From positions 1-64,000 of the forward strand of contig JAEZKC010000072.1 of assembly GCA_023436205.1 (NCBI GenBank): a stretch of 64,000 nucleotides of DNA, given 5' to 3'. The DNA comes from Fibrobacterota bacterium (GTDB lineage Bacteria > Fibrobacterota > Chitinivibrionia > Chitinivibrionales > Chitinispirillaceae). Below, piece after piece: positions 25,126 to 33,970 of this stretch (the first letter of the stretch is position 1; each line of letters begins with the position of its first letter). Position numbers and translations under genes: made by a program. The notes beneath the pieces were generated by a model. It saw nothing but the letters and a program-made list of their open reading frames with translations. It did no database searches and was not told where the DNA came from.

Positions 25126-25974
25126 GTGAAGTGCTCTCGCATGCATTGGATTTTTGAATTCGTTGTCCGTCACCGCAACATCTGTTCACTGCTCCTCACG
25201 TCAGTGCTCAGCATGTTCATGATTTCTGCAAGTCCTCAGACTCAGGCCAAAACTGCTCGATATCTTAAATTCACCTTTTTTTATCCCATTAACGCCACCA
25301 TCACGCAAGTCGACCGAATCGGCAACATCTATGCTGAAAACAAACGGCTCAAAAAGGAACTGGCTGAAACAAGTGCAAAGATGTACCTGCTTCAGGATCA
25401 GGCACTTGAAAATCAGCGTCTCAGGGGATTACTCCATTTTGTTGAACAGACCAGTTACGAACTGATGCCGGTCAGAGTGATCGCCCGGGATCCATCCCAT
25501 TTCTATAAAAGCATTGTGGTGGATGCTGGTCGAAAGAGCGGAGTACTCCCTTATATGCCTTTGGTTGGGGAGCATGGCATTGTGGGTAAAGTGATTCAGG
25601 TTATGGACAACATGAGTTTAGTGCAGATTCTCAAGGACCCCTCGAGCCGTACCAGCGTAATGGATCGCAGGACCAGAACTCTCGGAATACTTGAAACGCA
25701 GAACGGTAAAGACTTCTTTGTGCGTCTCAGGAGCCATGAGGATGTGCAGATCGGCGACACCATAGTGACATCCGGTTTGGGAGGAATTTACCCCAAGGGG
25801 CTTATGGTGGGAGTGGTGTCAAGTACAAGCGATGTCAATAATCCTCTCTTTAAAAAAGCCTACCTTAACCTGACAGTTAATTTTGACAAGATCGAGGAAC
25901 TATTCATAATGCGGCTTGCACCTCAATGGGCTGCCTTCAGAACCGAGCTCGATTCGCTGGAGTTGGGGAAGTGA
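25126..25974 (+). CDS. mreC: Rod shape-determining protein MreC
   Basis: MreC is the periplasmic scaffold that links MreB/MreD to PBP2. The product has a short cytosolic N-terminus, one membrane segment (about 20-35), a coiled coil (IYAENKRLKKELAETSAKMYLLQDQ) and the double beta-barrel domain with VVDAGRKSGVLPYMPLVGEHGIVGKV and GDTIVTSGLGGIYPKGLMVG. Start is GTG 25126 or ATG 25141; the RBS does not decide. It overlaps mreD by four bases. Confidence 0.95.
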   Translation: MKCSRMHWIFEFVVRHRNICSLLLTSVLSMFMISASPQTQAKTARYLKFTFFYPINATITQVDRIGNIYAENKRLKKELAETSAKMYLLQDQALENQRLRGLLHFVEQTSYELMPVRVIARDPSHFYKSIVVDAGRKSGVLPYMPLVGEHGIVGKVIQVMDNMSLVQILKDPSSRTSVMDRRTRTLGILETQNGKDFFVRLRSHEDVQIGDTIVTSGLGGIYPKGLMVGVVSSTSDVNNPLFKKAYLNLTVNFDKIEELFIMRLAPQWAAFRTELDSLELGK

Positions 25975-26468
25975 TTACAAACATCATGAAATGGATCGGG
26001 CTCTTTCTGTTGTGTTATGTTTTGCAGAGCACACTTGTAGCTCACATAAAAATCTTTCATATTCAGCCGGATTTGCTGCTGCTTGCTCTTTTTATGCTTT
26101 CCACCAAAGCTGGTGTGATGCCGGGAGTGTATGTGGGATTTATTCTGGGGCTGGGTCAGGATCTTTTTTCCCCGGAAATTCTTGGGCAAAACGCACTTGC
26201 TAAAACTATTGTGGGATTTCTGGCCGGGCTGTTCAATGAAAAGGTCATTCGAATGGACCCCATAATGCAGGCTGTGCTTCTGATTTTTATGTTTCTGGTG
26301 AACGACACAGTCATGATGACCGTGCAGATTGTAAAAACAAGCGGTGGTGCGAACCTGCTTTTCGGGCAGCTACTTACAGAATCACTGCCTCGCGCCTTGT
26401 ACACTCTCGTTTTTGCCGCCTTGCCGTTTGTCTGGGAGAACATCATTCAGCCAGCCACCAGGCGTTAG
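25971..26468 (+). CDS. mreD: Rod shape-determining protein MreD
   Basis: MreD is the small multi-pass partner of MreC. The product of about 165 residues has five or six hydrophobic segments and the family GVYVGFILGLGQDLFSPEILGQNALAKTIVGFLAG signature. GTG 25971 overlaps the mreC stop (GTGA) and is preferred; ATG 25986 is an alternative. The mrdA gene follows after nine bases. Confidence 0.92.
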   Translation: MITNIMKWIGLFLLCYVLQSTLVAHIKIFHIQPDLLLLALFMLSTKAGVMPGVYVGFILGLGQDLFSPEILGQNALAKTIVGFLAGLFNEKVIRMDPIMQAVLLIFMFLVNDTVMMTVQIVKTSGGANLLFGQLLTESLPRALYTLVFAALPFVWENIIQPATRR

Positions 26469-26477
26469 TGATTACAG

Positions 26478-28415
26478 ATGCCATTTGGAAAGCGTTTACA
26501 GGACGATCAACAGGAACGCCGCTTTAAAAGCCTCATTCTGGCTTCTTTTCTGGCCCTGGTCTTCATGCTTCTTATCGGTCGTCTTGTGCAGATTCAGATC
26601 CTGGAAGCTGAAAAAAATATCCGTCTCTCAAATGAAAACAGTATGCGTCTGAAGGTGATCGTTCCACCTCGAGGACGCATTTTTGACAGAAACGGAGAGG
26701 TACTGGCGCGTAACCGCCCCTCCTATTCAATCTGTGTTCTTCCCCATAAGCTCCGCGACCGCAAACATGTGGTGGAAACGCTTTGCAAGATAACAGATTC
26801 TCTTGGTGAACCAGTTTTTGACAGTCTCGAATTAACGGAAAGAATTCACAAAGCCTTCTTCAGGCGTTTTGACGCCACCCGCATCAAGGAAGATGTCTCC
26901 ATAGAGATTGTCAGTATCGTGGAGGAACACTCCATGGAGCTCCCCGGCATTATCGTGGAGACTGAATCGCGACGGGAATATCCTCTGGGAGAAGCCGCTT
27001 TTCACATGATAGGCTATATGGGGGAAATTCCCGAAAAGGAGTTTGATTCTCTCAAAACAAAGGATTATTTCTGGGGTGACATGATCGGCAGATCCGGTCT
27101 GGAACGTCAATATGAATCCATTATGCGCGGGAAATGCGGACGGGAGTTTCTTGAAGTGAACGCCTATGGCAGAAGCCTGGGCACCATTTCCGACATTCCC
27201 AGAATAGACCCTCAGCCCGGACATGATCTCTATCTTTCCGTTGATGCCCGTCTTCAGCAGGTGGCTGCAGACTCCTTCCCGGATACACTGAAGGGAGCGG
27301 TAGTGGCCATTGATCCCCGCAACGGAGATGTGCTTGTCATGTACAGTAACCCCGGCGTGGATGCAAACATTTTTTCCGCATCGACATCCGTGAGAAGCAA
27401 AACCTGGGCTGCGGTGGCGACAGATCCAAACCTTCCACTTAATAACAGAGCTATAGCAGGGACCTACCCTCCGGGGTCCACCTTTAAGCTGCTTAGCGGA
27501 CTTGCCGGCCTGGCTACCACAAAAGTTGCTCGGGACACACGTATGCCGGTTGGCTGCGCCGGAAGTTACCGTTTTGGCAGTCGAGTGGCGAAATGCTGGA
27601 ACCCCAGAGGTCACGGCAGCACCAATATGATAAGCGCTTTACAAGGTTCCTGCAACGTGTACTTCTACCAGTTGGGGCTTCGTGTGGGCGACGAAGTGAT
27701 TAACAAATACGCAAAAATGTTTGCGCTTGGACAGGTAACCGGCATCGATCTTCCGGGGGAAAAGAAGGGTTATCTCTCCGGCGAAGAGGAATACAACAAG
27801 CGTTTTGCATCACGTAACTGGCACTGGACCCAGGGACTGGTGCTTGATCTGGCCATCGGTCAGCAACAGGTGCTTACTCCGCTGCAGCTTGCCCTGATGG
27901 TAGGGGGTATAGGTGCCGGTAGTTATATCTACCAGCCTCATCTGCTTAAAGAGGAGCGTAACAGTGAGGGTATGGTGGTGAACCAGAGACGCCCGGTTGT
28001 TATGAATGCGCTTACAGTTGATAAAGCTGTCTTTGATGTAGTTCACGAGGGAATGGCAGCGGTGGTAAACCCGGGAGGAACGGGTTCGAGGGCAGCGGTG
28101 CCTGGAATTCAAGTGGGTGGTAAAACCGGAAGTGCTCAAAATCCTCACGGTAAACTTTCCCATGCACTCTTTGTAGCTTGTGCACCACTGGATGATCCCG
28201 TGATCGCCATGGTGGTGGTGGTAGAAAATGCCGGAGGCGGCGGAGCAGTTGCCGCTCCCATTGCCGGTGCCGTGCTGAGATACTACTTTTCGCAGACTGA
28301 AGAGGGTAAAAGGCTATACGAAAGATATAATCCCGAAATGTCCGGTAAAGATCTGGGTGCCGCAATGCAAACAGGAGGACATTCGCATCAGGAACTTATT
28401 GAGGAGGAGCACTGA
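26478..28415 (+). CDS. mrdA: Penicillin-binding protein 2 (elongation transpeptidase)
   Basis: PBP2 cross-links peptidoglycan during rod elongation. The 645-residue product has an N-terminal membrane anchor (about 22-42), a pedestal domain with PPRGRIFDRNGEVLARNRPSYS, and a transpeptidase domain with the three active-site motifs: STFK in PPGSTFKLLSG, SCN in GSCNVYFYQ and KTG in GGKTGSAQNP. It lies between mreD and rodA, the standard order. Confidence 0.96.
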   Translation: MPFGKRLQDDQQERRFKSLILASFLALVFMLLIGRLVQIQILEAEKNIRLSNENSMRLKVIVPPRGRIFDRNGEVLARNRPSYSICVLPHKLRDRKHVVETLCKITDSLGEPVFDSLELTERIHKAFFRRFDATRIKEDVSIEIVSIVEEHSMELPGIIVETESRREYPLGEAAFHMIGYMGEIPEKEFDSLKTKDYFWGDMIGRSGLERQYESIMRGKCGREFLEVNAYGRSLGTISDIPRIDPQPGHDLYLSVDARLQQVAADSFPDTLKGAVVAIDPRNGDVLVMYSNPGVDANIFSASTSVRSKTWAAVATDPNLPLNNRAIAGTYPPGSTFKLLSGLAGLATTKVARDTRMPVGCAGSYRFGSRVAKCWNPRGHGSTNMISALQGSCNVYFYQLGLRVGDEVINKYAKMFALGQVTGIDLPGEKKGYLSGEEEYNKRFASRNWHWTQGLVLDLAIGQQQVLTPLQLALMVGGIGAGSYIYQPHLLKEERNSEGMVVNQRRPVVMNALTVDKAVFDVVHEGMAAVVNPGGTGSRAAVPGIQVGGKTGSAQNPHGKLSHALFVACAPLDDPVIAMVVVVENAGGGGAVAAPIAGAVLRYYFSQTEEGKRLYERYNPEMSGKDLGAAMQTGGHSHQELIEEEH

Positions 28416-28449
28416 TGTGTTTCGGTAAATTGAAGGGTGGTGAGTGCTG

Positions 28450-29727
28450 ATGCATGAGCTTCAGAAAAAAGGTAAGTTTGATCTCTCTCTCTTTGGAACT
28501 GCAGTAATACTGTGGGTTGTAGGAATTTTCCTGGTTTACAGCGCCACCTGCCTGCACACTAGCGGTCCTCTTGTTGGGATTTTCAAGCAGCAGATCATTT
28601 GGGTAGTCATGGCTTTGCTGATAATACTGGCAATTGTCTCCATTCCCGGCAGAATCATTTTCAGCGGGACCTATCTCTTTTACGGAATATCCCTCATAAT
28701 GCTGGTGCTTGCCATTATTACTGGTGTGGAAGCAAAAGGCGCGGAGCGGTGGATCATGGTGGGGGGCTTTAAAATCCAGCCTTCGGAATTCGCCAAAGTC
28801 GGACTGCTTTTAGCCCTTGCGCGCTATCTGAGTGAAAAAACAGTATCCCTCTATAATATATCCACCTTTTTCGTACCCGGAATTCTAATTCTCCTTCCCT
28901 TTACACTTGTTATGAAACAACCTGATCTGGGAACAGCTCTGGTATTCACCGCCATGTCTCTCCCAATGTTTTACTGGGGAGGACTAACGCTGCTTGAGAT
29001 GTTTTACATCATCAGCCCCGGTATTTCACTGGCGCTCTCGTTTCTCCCGCTTTTGTTGACATATAACAGTGGTACCGATTGGGGCTTTCTGGAGGCGGTC
29101 CCCTGGGGTTTTTTCTTTTTGGTGATAATTGCAGTTCTGTATCTCACCCGTCCACCGCTTTTCATCTGGATTGGGGTGATTTTCGCCAACCTCTTGGCAT
29201 CTACTATTACCACAGTCGTGTGGAATTCCGTTCTCAAAGATTATCAGAAAATGAGAATAATAAGCTTTATCAATCCTCAGGCGGACCCTTTCGGGGCCGG
29301 GTACCAGGTGATCCAGTCTACTGTGGCAATAGGCTCAGGAAATATATTCGGTAAAGGGTATCTGCAAGGCACTCAGACTCGGCTCTCTTTTCTTCCTGAA
29401 CAACATACCGACTTTATCTTCTCCGTGCTGGGCGAACAGTTCGGTCTTATCGGCTGTGCAGCTGTCGTTCTGCTTTTTATGTTTCTCATCATTCGAGGTT
29501 ACATGGTGACCCAGTCGGTCCGGAACAGATTTGTCAATCTGGTGGCGGTAGGGGCATCTTCGATTCTGGGCTTTCATGTATTTGTAAACATTGCCATGAC
29601 TCTTGGCATGATGCCGGTAACAGGGCTTCCTCTCCCATTTCTCTCCTACGGTGGTTCGTTTACATTGACAGTGGCGGTGCTTATGGGGTTACTGCTGAAT
29701 GCCAAACTGACGAATCAGGACTTTTAG
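28450..29727 (+). CDS. rodA: Rod shape-determining peptidoglycan polymerase RodA
   Basis: RodA is the SEDS glycosyltransferase that works with PBP2. The 425-residue product has about ten membrane segments and the SEDS signatures FKIQPSEFAKVGLLLALARYL, SFLPEQHTDFIFSVLGEQFGL and PVTGLPLPFLSYGGS. ATG 28450 is preferred (GGTGG nine bases upstream); GTG 28444 is possible. A 14-bp tandem repeat starts just after the stop. Confidence 0.95.
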   Translation: MHELQKKGKFDLSLFGTAVILWVVGIFLVYSATCLHTSGPLVGIFKQQIIWVVMALLIILAIVSIPGRIIFSGTYLFYGISLIMLVLAIITGVEAKGAERWIMVGGFKIQPSEFAKVGLLLALARYLSEKTVSLYNISTFFVPGILILLPFTLVMKQPDLGTALVFTAMSLPMFYWGGLTLLEMFYIISPGISLALSFLPLLLTYNSGTDWGFLEAVPWGFFFLVIIAVLYLTRPPLFIWIGVIFANLLASTITTVVWNSVLKDYQKMRIISFINPQADPFGAGYQVIQSTVAIGSGNIFGKGYLQGTQTRLSFLPEQHTDFIFSVLGEQFGLIGCAAVVLLFMFLIIRGYMVTQSVRNRFVNLVAVGASSILGFHVFVNIAMTLGMMPVTGLPLPFLSYGGSFTLTVAVLMGLLLNAKLTNQDF

Positions 29728-29730
29728 GGA

Positions 29731-29800
29731 AGAGACCAGAGGCCAGAGACAAGAGGCCAGAGACCAGAGGCCAGAGATCAGAGGCCAGAGATCAGAGGCC
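29731..29800 (+). repeat. Tandem repeat, five units of 14 bp
   Basis: The unit AGAGACCAGAGGCC is repeated five times with single changes (ACAAGAGG in unit 2, ATCAGAGG in units 4 and 5). It begins three bases after the rodA stop. Purine-rich arrays of this kind vary in number by slippage. Confidence 0.9.
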
Positions 29801-30026
29801 AGCGTATGAGTCCTGATATCGGTAGACAATTTATCTCGAATAACTTTTCCCCTGTTCGCGAATAATTAAGCTTTAGAATCTCAAATACTCTCTATTCTTA
29901 AACTTTTTCTCCACCCGAACGTACTATTTAGCTATTTTTCAAAGGTGGATTTGGGGTAGTACCGCAATTCTGACCTGCGCCTGCTTCCGCGGCGATTTTC
30001 TTCAATTCTCAGTGGAGGGCTTTTCG

Positions 30027-30884
30027 ATGCATCCGGTGTTGTTTAAGATAGTATCTTTCCCCGTTCCTGCTTATGGCATGATGCTGGCACTTTCGTTTCT
30101 GTTTGGTATTTGGATTGCCGGCTTGCGAGCCAAGAATAGAGGACTGGACCCCAATGTGATCTCCGACTTCGGATTGTACGTTATCGTCGCTGCGGTTCTG
30201 GGTTCAAGGCTCTATTATGTCTTTTTGCACTTCGAGGAATTCCGGGGGAACCTGTTAGCCATTATAAACCCCTTTCACGGTGACAGCATTGGAATCGGCG
30301 GTTTGGTGATGTACGGAGGCTTTATCGGAGCCATTACTGCTGGTATTCTTTTTTTCAAGTTAAAGAAGCTGCCCTTCCTTCCTTACGCTGATGCTTCCGC
30401 ACCCAGCCTCGGATTAGGAATATTCCTCACTCGAATCGGTTGTTTTCTCAATGGATGCTGTTATGGAGCAGCTGCGGCTCCGGGGAGCTCCTGTTCTGTC
30501 GATTTCCCGGCAATCAGCCCTGCCGGTCACTATCAGCAGCATATCCATGCCGCCGGACTTCAGCCCTCCCAGCTTTATGAATCTGCCGGTGGTTTGGCCA
30601 TTGCATTAATTGTTTTCCTCGTCGGACGAAGAAAGCCTTTTGTGGGCCTGCAGTTCTATCTTGTGGGACTTCTCTATTCAGTTCTGCGTTTCATGGTGGA
30701 TTTCAGCCGTGTTTATACCGAAACTGAAAGGCTTGGTCCGCTTTCGCACAATCAGGTGGTATGTATAGTGCTGTTTATTGTGTTCGGCGGGTTAATCCTA
30801 CGTAACTACCTTTTCAGGGATGAACCCCAGCCTGCACAGGTTAAGCAGGAGGAAACACCTGAGTCGACAATGGTTCAGAAGTAA
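30027..30884 (+). CDS. lgt: Prolipoprotein diacylglyceryl transferase
   Basis: Lgt moves diacylglycerol from phosphatidylglycerol to the lipobox cysteine of prolipoproteins. The 285-residue product opens HPVLFKIVSFPVPAYGMMLAL and has GSRLYYVFLHFEEF, GGLVMYGGFIGAI and TRIGCFLNGCCYGAA, the Lgt signature core. It has seven membrane segments. ATG 30027 has GGAGG eight bases upstream and is preferred over GTG 30012. The tail overlaps the comF-like frame. Confidence 0.95.
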   Translation: MHPVLFKIVSFPVPAYGMMLALSFLFGIWIAGLRAKNRGLDPNVISDFGLYVIVAAVLGSRLYYVFLHFEEFRGNLLAIINPFHGDSIGIGGLVMYGGFIGAITAGILFFKLKKLPFLPYADASAPSLGLGIFLTRIGCFLNGCCYGAAAAPGSSCSVDFPAISPAGHYQQHIHAAGLQPSQLYESAGGLAIALIVFLVGRRKPFVGLQFYLVGLLYSVLRFMVDFSRVYTETERLGPLSHNQVVCIVLFIVFGGLILRNYLFRDEPQPAQVKQEETPESTMVQK

Positions 30885-31596
30885 AATTGGCAGTCTAATA
30901 AAACGAGTGGGGGATTTCTTCATCCCCCCTCTCTGCGTAATTTGCGATAGCCCTCTCTCCAGTGATTCCTGGTTCTGCACTGAATGTCTTTTAAAGCTTA
31001 GAAACAACTGTCTCTCACGTAAAGCTTGCCCCCGTTGCTCTCAGAATCTTGAACATCGATCCTGCACCTGTGATATCGTCTGGGATTTTCCATTCCAAAA
31101 GGTGTTTTCTCTGTATGATTTTGATGATCTGATTCGTGCAATTGCTCATAACATAAAGTATAAGGGACGGCGAAGATTCGCCTTTCACGTGGGATATGTT
31201 TCTGCCAGCCTGATCCCGTCAGATTTTTTGGAAGGATTGGACTTGGTGATTCCGGTGCCTCTCCACAAGTCACGGTTGCGTCAGCGAGGGTACAATCAGG
31301 CCGAGTGGTTTGCCAGGGGGGTGCTTAAGGGGATCGGTAAGCTTGAACTTAGGACAGATCTGCTTCTGCGCGTTCGAAAAACCGGCACCCAAACTAAGCT
31401 CGATAAAGAGATGCGCCGCAAAAATTTGGCTTCCGCATTCAAGGTGGGCGATTTGAACAGTTTCGAGTTAAGGGGAAAGAGCATTCTTCTGGTGGATGAT
31501 ATTCTAACAACCGGGGCTACAGTGGAAGCTTGTACTAACGAACTTTTGCGCAACGGGTGTCGGTCAGTAAGAGTGCTGTCACTTGGAAGAGATTGA
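30820..31596 (+). CDS. comF: ComF family phosphoribosyltransferase-like protein
   Basis: The protein (up to 258 residues) has an N-terminal zinc finger (CVICDSPLSSDSWFCTEC, with more Cys in CPRCSQNLEHRSCTC) and a type I PRT fold with the loop LLVDDILTTGATVEACTNEL. ComF proteins help move single-stranded DNA into the cytosol in competent cells; some related copies have other roles. The ATG at 30820 overlaps lgt by 65 bases. A later start is possible (AGGAGG is near 30847, but no standard start codon follows it in frame), and GTG 30910 would lose little of the domain. Confidence 0.9.
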   Translation: MNPSLHRLSRRKHLSRQWFRSKIGSLIKRVGDFFIPPLCVICDSPLSSDSWFCTECLLKLRNNCLSRKACPRCSQNLEHRSCTCDIVWDFPFQKVFSLYDFDDLIRAIAHNIKYKGRRRFAFHVGYVSASLIPSDFLEGLDLVIPVPLHKSRLRQRGYNQAEWFARGVLKGIGKLELRTDLLLRVRKTGTQTKLDKEMRRKNLASAFKVGDLNSFELRGKSILLVDDILTTGATVEACTNELLRNGCRSVRVLSLGRD

Positions 31597-31642
31597 AATT
31601 GCGCATGATGGTTGCAGAGAGTATTTTAAAGCCCTAACTTTT

Positions 31643-31724
31643 GGAGGACTAGGATAATGGTAATCCAGCGGTCTTGAAAACCGCCGGCCTCACGGCCTTG
31701 GGGGTTCGAATCCCTCGTCCTCCG
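31643..31724 (+). tRNA. tRNA-Ser (anticodon TGA)
   Basis: The cloverleaf folds fully: acceptor GGAGGAC/GTCCTCC, D arm GGAT-AATGGTA-ATCC, anticodon arm GCGGT-CTTGAAA-ACCGC with TGA, a class II variable arm with GGCC/GGCC, and T arm GGGGG-TTCGAAT-CCCTC. The CCA end is not encoded. At 82 bases it is at the short end for tRNA-Ser because of the small variable arm. Confidence 0.95.
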
Positions 31725-31725
31725 T

Positions 31726-31762
31726 AAAAGCCCGCTCAGGAATCTCCCGAGCGGGCTTTTTT
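31726..31762 (+). terminator. Rho-independent terminator after tRNA-Ser
   Basis: AAAAGCCCGCTC pairs with GAGCGGGCTTTT around an 11-base loop, and the T-run continues to 31762. It is the likely landing site of the group II intron that follows. Confidence 0.9.
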
Positions 31763-31765
31763 ATT

Positions 31766-31990
31766 GGGGCGCCCGGCAGGGCGCACTCGCTTGATGGTGA
31801 CGGGAAGACGTTCCCGAAGTCCGTTACACACCCGACAGGGGGAAGTGTTAGCCGGACGGCAAGGGTGTCCACCGCGAGGTGGAATCTGAAGGAAACTAAT
31901 TATCCGTAATCAAACATGAACCGCCGTATACGGAACCGTACCTACGGTGGTGTGAGAGTTCGGAGGGTGTGAACCCTCCTCCTACTCGAT
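31766..31990 (+). mobile_element. Group II intron remnant, probably bacterial class C, ORF deleted
   Basis: The start GCGCCCGGCAGGGCGC and the segment from GATGGTGACGGGAAG through GGGTGTCCACCG to GGTGGAATCTGAAGG match the 5' part (domain I) of bacterial group II introns. From about 31916, CCGCCGTATACGGAACCGTA and TACGGTGGTGTGAGAG match domain V, and the last part ending CCTACTCGAT matches domain VI. The normal length is about 1.9 kb with a reverse transcriptase gene; here about 225 bp remain. Class C introns insert just after terminators, and this copy lies a few bases past the tRNA-Ser terminator. Confidence 0.8.
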
Positions 31991-32029
31991 GAATTATCTT
32001 CTTTTGATATTCTACGATGAGGGATATCG

Positions 32030-32097
32030 GAGCCCCGACCGTTAAGAAGGGGTTTTTCCCATTCAGAGCCCCAACCGTGAGGTCGGGGTTTCCCATC
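32030..32097. repeat. Two direct hairpin repeats (GAGCCCC...GGGGTTT type)
   Basis: Two copies of about 34 bp stand head to tail. Each has GAGCCCC-(A/G)ACCGT, a short variable part and GGGGTTT with CCCAT. The second folds as CCCCAACC/GGTCGGGG with a GTGA-type loop; the first has decayed pairing. They lie between the intron remnant and the 3' end of a minus-strand gene and may serve as its terminator. Confidence 0.65.
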
Positions 32098-32155
32098 AGA
32101 TCCGACAGAAAGCTCTTTCGCGACAAGTCACCTCAGTATCCTGACCATCACCGAA

Positions 32156-32932
32156 TCAAATCCTGAACGACGGCTCTCCCTGCACTTCGCTGATAACAGC
32201 CGCAGCTTTGCTAATCTGCTCCCCGGTGCCAGTTACTGCTATCCAAACAGAACCCTCAGCACCGCAAACCCCGCCTCCGGCCAGAAGTTTAGCTTCTGCT
32301 CCGGTGATTATTTCTATGGCATCCAACTCGCAGACAACCTTTCCGGATACGGGAAGGAGTCTTGGTCCTTTCACACCCGGTGCATTAACCAATGCTGCGA
32401 CCTCTTCAATGCTGCCGCTTACGCGCTTTTCCACTCCCACCGGCAGTACCAGTTCGACTCTCCTCCCGACCACTGCCTGAAGAGCTGCCCCGATGGTGCC
32501 ACCCTTCGGGTGACCTATCAGCACACCCGCCTTTCGGGTTTCTATTTCGAGGCTGTTGGCACCTTTTAGAATGATATCCCCTTCCTGAAGATCATCCACG
32601 ACATCGAAAATGGTTTTGCCTTTGATCCATCTGCCGTTCTTTATAACCACATCACCGGGAAAGGCGCTTTCATCAGGTAAACGTCCGCTTTCAGTCTGCG
32701 GGGTACCGGGCGGAAGCGTTACACCTCTGAAAAAACGATTTCGCTTAAAATCGCTTCCTTCACCAATAAAGTTCAGTATCTCTTCAGCCACATAACCGTT
32801 GGTGGTTCCGGCAATGATAACCACGGTTCCATTCTGGAGCGCTTTCTGCATCGTCGGCAAGCTGGCAACAGCCCTGGCAATGAGCCTTTTGCCTGCCGAA
32901 GGAGTAAGAAGTGCACTTATGCAGGTGCTCAT
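32156..32932 (-). CDS. Conserved hypothetical protein encoded with ppnP
   Basis: The product of about 258 residues is not assigned to a named family. It is Gly/Ala-rich and soluble in appearance, with repeated strand-loop patterns: VVIIAGTTNGYVAEEIL, PGDVVIKNGRWIKG, DLQEGDIILKGANS and KAGVLIGHPKGGTIGAALQAVVGRRVELVLPVG. The C-terminus has KLLAGGGVCGAEGSVWIAVTG. The phosphate-friendly Gly loops suggest a small-ligand or nucleotide site, but no catalytic set is recognised. ATG 32932 has GGAGG four bases upstream. It follows ppnP by eight bases, so a link to nucleoside metabolism is possible but only inferred. Confidence 0.65.
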   Translation of the reverse strand: MSTCISALLTPSAGKRLIARAVASLPTMQKALQNGTVVIIAGTTNGYVAEEILNFIGEGSDFKRNRFFRGVTLPPGTPQTESGRLPDESAFPGDVVIKNGRWIKGKTIFDVVDDLQEGDIILKGANSLEIETRKAGVLIGHPKGGTIGAALQAVVGRRVELVLPVGVEKRVSGSIEEVAALVNAPGVKGPRLLPVSGKVVCELDAIEIITGAEAKLLAGGGVCGAEGSVWIAVTGTGEQISKAAAVISEVQGEPSFRI

Positions 32933-32940
32933 CAATCCTC

Positions 32941-33267
32941 CTATACTCCAAAGGAGCAGACGTATTCACAAATTCCTTCCTTGACTTCAATATCAAAGAG
33001 TGAATTCGCAGGAACATCGAAAAAGGAGCCGGCAGCATAATTTTCCCACTTTTCGCTGTCCTTCTGTCTTACTCTGCAATTACCGGCTACAATTTCCATG
33101 CGCTCCGATGCCCCGGTGTTGAATCTGAATTCTCCGGGATAGATCAGGCCGACAGTTTTCTTTGATCCATCTGCAAACAGTGCAGTATGGCTCACCACCT
33201 TGCCTTCAAAGTAAATGTTTGCTTTGCACACCAGACTTACATTGTCAAAACGTTCAGGACTGCTCAT
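32941..33267 (-). CDS. ppnP: Pyrimidine/purine nucleoside phosphorylase PpnP (DUF1255)
   Basis: PpnP is a small cupin enzyme that cleaves several nucleosides with phosphate to a base and ribose-1-phosphate. The 108-residue product shows the family text: FEGKVVSHTALFADGSKKTVGLIYPGEF, then TGASERMEIVAGNCRVR and AAGSFFDVPANSLFDIEV, ending EYVCSFG. Length is slightly above the usual 95. It heads a two-gene operon. Confidence 0.93.
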   Translation of the reverse strand: MSSPERFDNVSLVCKANIYFEGKVVSHTALFADGSKKTVGLIYPGEFRFNTGASERMEIVAGNCRVRQKDSEKWENYAAGSFFDVPANSLFDIEVKEGICEYVCSFGV

Positions 33268-33419
33268 TGTGAATCCCTTCTCGATCAGTTATTAAATGTG
33301 GATTCTACAAAATAATTCACTCGAAACAGGACAAACAGCATACAGTTGCTTTGAATACTGAAAGTTCTTATTTTGAAACAGGGTATAATTATCAAATCAA
33401 GCCTTTATAGAGGAAAGAA

Positions 33420-33944
33420 ATGCGGTCGTGTATAGTACTATTCATTATTATCATGATTTCAGAATGCCTTTTTGCTCAGAGCCCTGACTCTGTAACAAAT
33501 ACCCAATACTCCACAGAGTCAGAAGTCACTGTCATCGATGGGAAATCAAGTTGTGACTGTTCGCCAAGTGTACATAAAGGGGTAATGAAAGCCTTGGCTA
33601 CTGCAGGAGGAGGCTTGCTTTTAGGCTCTGTGGGTGCCATAGCAGGGTACTCAATAGATTGTAAAAGGGAAAGCGGGTTTTTGTGCGGCATACAGGGGTT
33701 TGCTGTCGGATTTAGCATTGGATATACTCTTGGTGCACCTTTGGGAACTTACTGGTTCGGCGATGTTTTTCTTGATGAAAATGGCTCCTTCTGGGTGGCC
33801 TTGGCCGGGAGCACTATTGGTATGCTACTCAGTTTGGGAACGGTAGAGGCGTTTTCAGAAAGAATTCCACCTACTGTCTTCTACTTTACATTGCCCATTG
33901 GAGGAAGCATTCTGGGTTATGATGCTTCAAGACGATGCAAATAA
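33420..33944 (+). CDS. Hypothetical exported/membrane protein with glycine-rich helices
   Basis: The 174-residue protein has a signal peptide (about 1-19, ending CLFAQ), a short Cys pair (SSCDCSPS) and three glycine-rich hydrophobic stretches (ATAGGGLLLGSVGAIAGYS, GFAVGFSIGYTLGAPLG, LAGSTIGMLLSLG) like glycine-zipper helices. It could insert in the outer membrane or form an oligomer. AGAGG lies a few bases before the ATG. No family is recognised. Confidence 0.6.
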   Translation: MRSCIVLFIIIMISECLFAQSPDSVTNTQYSTESEVTVIDGKSSCDCSPSVHKGVMKALATAGGGLLLGSVGAIAGYSIDCKRESGFLCGIQGFAVGFSIGYTLGAPLGTYWFGDVFLDENGSFWVALAGSTIGMLLSLGTVEAFSERIPPTVFYFTLPIGGSILGYDASRRCK

Positions 33945-33970
33945 TCTAAAATCTTTTCCGGGGAGGAATC

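Noticed and set aside
32156..32480. Plus-strand frames opposite the ppnP partner gene
   Set aside because: They mirror a gene with a good ribosome site and continuous coding character on the minus strand.
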